Positions 22,774-25,901 of a DNA stretch of 25,901 nt are shown one piece after another. The notes under the pieces are model-generated. The model did no database searches, had not been told where the DNA came from, and saw nothing but the letters and a program-made list of their open reading frames with translations. Each line of letters begins with the position of its first letter. Positions within the stretch are counted from its first letter, which is position 1. Origin of the DNA: Bacteroidales bacterium UBA2287 (GTDB taxonomy: Bacteria; Bacteroidota; Bacteroidia; Bacteroidales; Tenuifilaceae); the NCBI GenBank assembly GCA_002345675.1, contig DDWL01000058.1, positions 1 to 25,901 of the forward strand. Direction: 5' to 3'. Made by a program: the position numbers and the translations under genes.

Positions 22774-25143
22774 CTACTTCAACATATTCCCAATTCTAAT
22801 TCCAAAGTATACGGTTCGTGGTAAACTTGGCCCATACGTGTAGCCTGGGTCTCGCTCGTCGCCTAAATCCAAATCGCTTTGGTAAGCATTAAGCATGTTT
22901 TTAACTCCTCCAAATACCTGAAGGGTCGCGCCATTAACCTTAACATTGTAACGAATTTTAAGTCCTAAGTCGGTAAAGGGTGTGCTTTCACGAAGTTCAC
23001 CATCATCGGGATTTGCAAGTTGCTGCCCAAAGTATGGAATAAGCATTTTACCTGTGTAAGTACCCGTTGTTGAAAAACCCAGCTTTTTGTTGGCTTGCCA
23101 ATCGAGAGTGAAGTAGCCGTAAATATTTGGAGTACGGAAAAAACGACGCTCATCGAATTCCTGAGCCACTTTAAAAATGCTATTTTGATACGTGAAAGCT
23201 GCATTAAAAAGCCATCCACTTGCTGGAATTACGTTAAACTCCAAGTTTACTCCAGCAACCGATGCCCCATCGTTGGCATTAACACGTGTGTAAATAACTG
23301 TTCCGTTTTCATCGGGTTCGCCATACTCATTTTGGAATGGGTTAAGAAGTTGTGTATAAAAGCCTTCGGCTAATATGTTGAAAAAAACTGAACCAAGACT
23401 ATTCTCGTAGTCGATTGAACCCATAAAGCTATGACTCGATTCCTGCTTAAGGTTAGGGTCATTTTTATGAATTACCTGACGAGCAGCTGAGGTAAGAATA
23501 TGCAAATCCTCATCGAAAACCTGTGGTGCCCTGTAACCCTGTGCATAGCTAAAACGGGCTTGTAAATGGTGGGTTGCACTGTACATTAGGCTAATGCGAG
23601 GGCTTAATACGTTATTGCTAATGCTGCTCGTAAAGCCATCTTTATAATCGATTTGGTAGTTGTCGAATCTAGCACCAAGAGTTGTTTTTAGTTTCTTATA
23701 CCTATGCTCAAATTGTGTGAAAGCACCAGTTATGTAAATACTTTGGTCGGCTACAGTTGTATTTTCGGTATGTGGAATTGAAACAATAGCCCCATTTTCA
23801 ATTACTGCATTTTCAATATCGGGATAGCCAAGTTTAATATCATTAAGTTTTCCACCAGTGTTTTCAATTCCAACTATTAAACTCGAATTGCTCATATTGT
23901 AGCTATACTGCGAGCCAATGGCGTAGGTTAAATCCTTTGTCTTACCATAATCCTTTAGCGACTTGCCAGCTCCGTAGTACGAGTCCCTATCGACCATTTG
24001 AACCGATGCGAAAACTGAGAGTATATCAATGCTTCGGAAAAACCTATCGAAAGTTATAGCGCCGGTGTTAATGCTGTGTTCAACAGCTTCGGACACGTTA
24101 GATTCATGAAGAGGTAAATCGAACCTGTCGCCACCACGGCGTTTTTCGGTTATGTTAAAGTAGTCGACAGCAATTTTACTTCGTGTACCAAAGCGATGAA
24201 ATACCCGTGCGCCAATGCTTGTGTTTTCAAGAGAAGTAAGCTCCGAAAAGCCGTCGTTATTGGCATCAAAAGGTTTCCTGTTTCTTGTAAAGCCGTAAAC
24301 TGCAAGCCCTGTTTTTAAATCGGAGGTAACAACCGAAGAGTTGAAGTTTGCGCTATAATCGGGGGTTATGCCTCCTGTATTGTTCATTCCTAAACCTGAA
24401 TGGCTACTGTTTAAACCCATTTCGAACGAATTGTTAATAGGGTCTTTAAGTATTAGGTTTACAGTACCTGCAATGGCATTGCTGCCATAAAGTGCCGAGC
24501 CTCCACCTCGAATAACTTCAACACGTTCAATCATATTCGATGGAATTAACTCCAAACCGTAAACACCAGCTAAGCCGCTAAAAATTGGGCGACTATTAAT
24601 AAGAATTTGAGTGTAAGGCCCCTCTAAACCATTCATTCGTAGCTGAGTAAACCCACAGTTGGAGCAGTTGTTTTCCAATCGAAGCCCAGGGCTAAAATTT
24701 AAACCATCGCCAAGTGTAACCGACTGGGTCATATTAAACAACTTTGGACTTATTGTTTTTACAATTGTCGAAGTTTCCTTACGGCGCTGCTCATTTCGGT
24801 CGGCAGTTACCACAACCTCATCGAGACCAATGGCATCCTCGTCGAGTTCAAAGTTGAGTTCGAGGGTTTCGCCAGCCGAAATGGTAAACTCAACTTGTTG
24901 CGACCTATAGCCAATGGCTTTAGCTTCGAGAGTGTACTTGCCAACGGGTACATTTATCATTCTATAGTGACCCGTTTCGTCGGTAGCAGTTCCAATGGTT
25001 GTGCCCTTAATTACTAAACTTGCAAAGGGAATGTGCTCGTTGCCATTAACAACGTGACCAATAATATTTGAGTCGCTTTTTTTCTGTGAAAAGGTGGTTG
25101 CCGAAATCAGCAACAAAAGGCAAAAGGCAAAAAGATTTTTCAT
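22774..25143 (-). CDS. TonB-dependent outer membrane receptor with CxxC plug motif (probable metal receptor)
   Basis: A 789-aa outer membrane receptor. Residues 1-20 are a signal peptide. Residues 25-105 form a CarboxypepD_reg-like domain (GHVVNGNEHIPFASLVIKGT, ending VPVGKYTLEAKAIGY). DEVVVTA (108-114) is the TonB-box-like linker. The plug spans about 120-235, with Cys160-x2-Cys163 in ENNCSNCGFTQLRMNGLEG, then RPIFSGLAGVYGLELIP and IRGGGSALYGSNAIAGTVNL. The rest is the 22-strand barrel, ending RTVYFGIRIGNMLK. It takes up its substrate with TonB energy. The subfamily is often annotated as a siderophore, heme or B12 receptor. The Cys pair and the neighbouring His-x-His protein point instead to a metal ion or metal complex, which is an inference. 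No SusD partner is present. Confidence 0.9.
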   Translation of the reverse strand: MKNLFAFCLLLLISATTFSQKKSDSNIIGHVVNGNEHIPFASLVIKGTTIGTATDETGHYRMINVPVGKYTLEAKAIGYRSQQVEFTISAGETLELNFELDEDAIGLDEVVVTADRNEQRRKETSTIVKTISPKLFNMTQSVTLGDGLNFSPGLRLENNCSNCGFTQLRMNGLEGPYTQILINSRPIFSGLAGVYGLELIPSNMIERVEVIRGGGSALYGSNAIAGTVNLILKDPINNSFEMGLNSSHSGLGMNNTGGITPDYSANFNSSVVTSDLKTGLAVYGFTRNRKPFDANNDGFSELTSLENTSIGARVFHRFGTRSKIAVDYFNITEKRRGGDRFDLPLHESNVSEAVEHSINTGAITFDRFFRSIDILSVFASVQMVDRDSYYGAGKSLKDYGKTKDLTYAIGSQYSYNMSNSSLIVGIENTGGKLNDIKLGYPDIENAVIENGAIVSIPHTENTTVADQSIYITGAFTQFEHRYKKLKTTLGARFDNYQIDYKDGFTSSISNNVLSPRISLMYSATHHLQARFSYAQGYRAPQVFDEDLHILTSAARQVIHKNDPNLKQESSHSFMGSIDYENSLGSVFFNILAEGFYTQLLNPFQNEYGEPDENGTVIYTRVNANDGASVAGVNLEFNVIPASGWLFNAAFTYQNSIFKVAQEFDERRFFRTPNIYGYFTLDWQANKKLGFSTTGTYTGKMLIPYFGQQLANPDDGELRESTPFTDLGLKIRYNVKVNGATLQVFGGVKNMLNAYQSDLDLGDERDPGYTYGPSLPRTVYFGIRIGNMLK

Positions 25144-25159
25144 TGAAGGTATAGGATTA

Positions 25160-25166
25160 CAAAGTA
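25160..25166 (-). promoter_or_regulatory. -7-like element just before the receptor gene
   Basis: On the minus strand the bases read TACTTTG, 16 bases before the receptor ATG. It could give the receptor a promoter of its own with a very short leader, besides read-through from the upstream His-rich gene 104 bases away. Confidence 0.3.
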
Positions 25167-25247
25167 TTTAAGATGTTGAATTATATAGCATTACTAAGCA
25201 GAATAAAATTCTGTTAGAACTATTGTGAAACGGATACGGGAGTTATA

Positions 25248-25610
25248 CTAATTACTGGGAGGGGCTCGGTTCGATTGGCTATTTGAATCGAAACGATTAA
25301 GAAAAAGAGGGGTTAATTTCCTAAGAGGGTATAATTTATATACCTGTGTGAAAACTGCCGAAAAAATTGCAGTAAAAAAAAGAATTGAGAGGGTGTTTAG
25401 TGCTAAAAGTTCGGCATTTGAGTGGTTGTGGCTTGCCGATCCGTCGCTACTTGTTGAATTGCTTAATGGGTGGGCGTGGGAGATAACTTGCCCATTGTAC
25501 AACTTATGGAAATGCTGAAAAAATGTGTTATTGGTTGTAAGTAATCCAATTAACACAAGAAGTGCAAAGGCAAATGCTTTTCGAAATTTATATGTAATCT
25601 GCGTGCTCAT
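25248..25610 (-). CDS. small membrane protein with three His-x-His pairs in a periplasmic loop
   Basis: A 120-aa protein counted from the ATG at 25610; an in-frame GTG two codons earlier (25616) is possible. It has a hydrophobic segment at about residues 12-26 and another at about 70-88. The loop between them carries three His-x-His pairs: HFH (33-35), HAH (45-47) and HNH (61-63), in the phrases FFQHFHKLYNGQVISHAHP and SHNHSNAE. With a positive N-terminus, the loop should face the periplasm. This design suggests binding of a transition metal such as zinc, copper or nickel. It lies upstream of the TonB receptor on the same strand. I recall proteins with the same HxH-NG-HAHP pattern beside receptor genes in other Bacteroidota, without a proven role. 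Confidence 0.7.
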   Translation of the reverse strand: MSTQITYKFRKAFAFALLVLIGLLTTNNTFFQHFHKLYNGQVISHAHPLSNSTSSDGSASHNHSNAELLALNTLSILFFTAIFSAVFTQVYKLYPLRKLTPLFLNRFDSNSQSNRAPPSN

Positions 25611-25618
25611 TTTCACTG

Positions 25619-25649
25619 CAAAAATGCAACTATTAACTCAGTTGTACAA
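25619..25649 (-). promoter_or_regulatory. promoter of the His-rich/receptor pair
   Basis: On the minus strand, TTG (25647-25649), 20 bases, then CATTTTTG (25619-25626) match the Bacteroidota -33/-7 pattern with one mismatch in TAnnTTTG and good spacing. The gene starts 8 bases beyond it, so the leader would be very short. CAGTTGTA occurs at 25639-25646 and again at 25673-25680, overlapping the -33 side, a possible operator for a metal-responsive repressor. Confidence 0.45.
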
Positions 25650-25696
25650 TACCAAGATGTTATGATTTGATACAGTTGTAGCGGGAGGGTTTAATT

Positions 25697-25871
25697 CGAA
25701 CACAGATGACACAGATTGAACAGATTTTTACAGATTTTATAGAACGCAGATGACACAGATTGAACAGATTTACGTAGATTTTATAGAACGCAGATGACAC
25801 GGATTTAACGGATTTAGCGGATTTTATAGAACGCAGATGACACAGATTGAACAGATTTACGCAGATAAAAT
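25697..25871. repeat. four tandem copies of a 44-bp modular repeat
   Basis: The units are 25697-25740 (44 bp), 25741-25784 (44), 25785-25827 (43) and 25828-25871 (44). Each begins (A/C)GAAC(G/A)CAGATGACAC and usually ends GATTTTAT. Within a unit the word CAGAT, or CGGAT, recurs every 9, 9 and 10 bases. Unit 3 carries CGGAT in three consecutive modules, as if the change spread inside the unit. There is no reading frame of interest. The remaining 30 bases to the edge hold nothing recognisable. Confidence 0.9.
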
Positions 25872-25901
25872 ATTTCTCGGTAGTGTCCTAACAAGTGTGT
25901 A

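Noticed and set aside
25697..25871. CRISPR array
   Set aside because: The units are contiguous 44-mers without unique spacers and consist of inner modules.

Overview
The window looks like a piece of a Bacteroidota chromosome, probably Bacteroidales or a close relative. The DNA is AT-rich, and most starts lack a Shine-Dalgarno sequence. Several genes are preceded by a TAnnTTTG-type -7 element. The gene content is also typical: a TonB-dependent receptor with an N-terminal CarboxypepD_reg-like domain, a periplasmic two-component propeller/Y_Y_Y sensor kinase, exported S9 and M3 peptidases, and an ECF sigma/anti-sigma pair. No rRNA, tRNA, CRISPR array, transposase or phage gene was found.

Layout, left to right. 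Positions 1-4156 (+) hold rlmF, a membrane-anchored DUF192 protein, a small cupin and a secreted prolyl oligopeptidase, closely spaced. Positions 4157-4767 hold no gene but a cluster of small hairpins. Positions 4789-8336 (+) hold an AraC-family regulator, a VOC/glyoxalase-fold protein and a 751-aa UvrA-like double ABC ATPase without the UvrB-docking region, which looks like a small drug or toxin response cassette. Positions 8752-10627 (-) hold an ECF sigma factor and its zinc-finger anti-sigma factor, overlapping by 11 bases and joined by an unusually good Shine-Dalgarno sequence. Positions 10955-11976 (+) hold a DUF1801 protein and an unrecognised four-helix membrane protein. Positions 12525-15779 (+) hold the large sensor kinase. 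Positions 16122-16988 (-) hold a caspase-like lipoprotein and 17318-19873 (-) a secreted CAP-domain/OmpA-like protein. Positions 20237-22351 (+) hold an M3 dipeptidyl carboxypeptidase lipoprotein. Positions 22774-25610 (-) hold a TonB-dependent receptor preceded by a membrane protein with three His-x-His pairs, probably a metal acquisition pair.

The genes are mostly ordinary; the unusual material lies between them. All three convergent (3'-to-3') gaps (8337-8751, 15780-16121, 22352-22773) carry degenerate short-period arrays or foldback elements. Similar arrays sit at the 3' end of the CAP gene and at the right edge. They include a 7-bp phased array of about 22 units, an exact 8-bp phased array, 44-bp tandem units built from 9-10 bp modules, an 18-bp palindrome in three copies, and a nested 168-bp foldback. 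A separate hairpin family with a constant GCT(A) loop and changing stems occurs at 4458-4470 and 20017-20108. These look like dispersed, non-coding repeat families. Coding regions also show a strong codon-context effect, NNC before GAN, which enriches TCGA.
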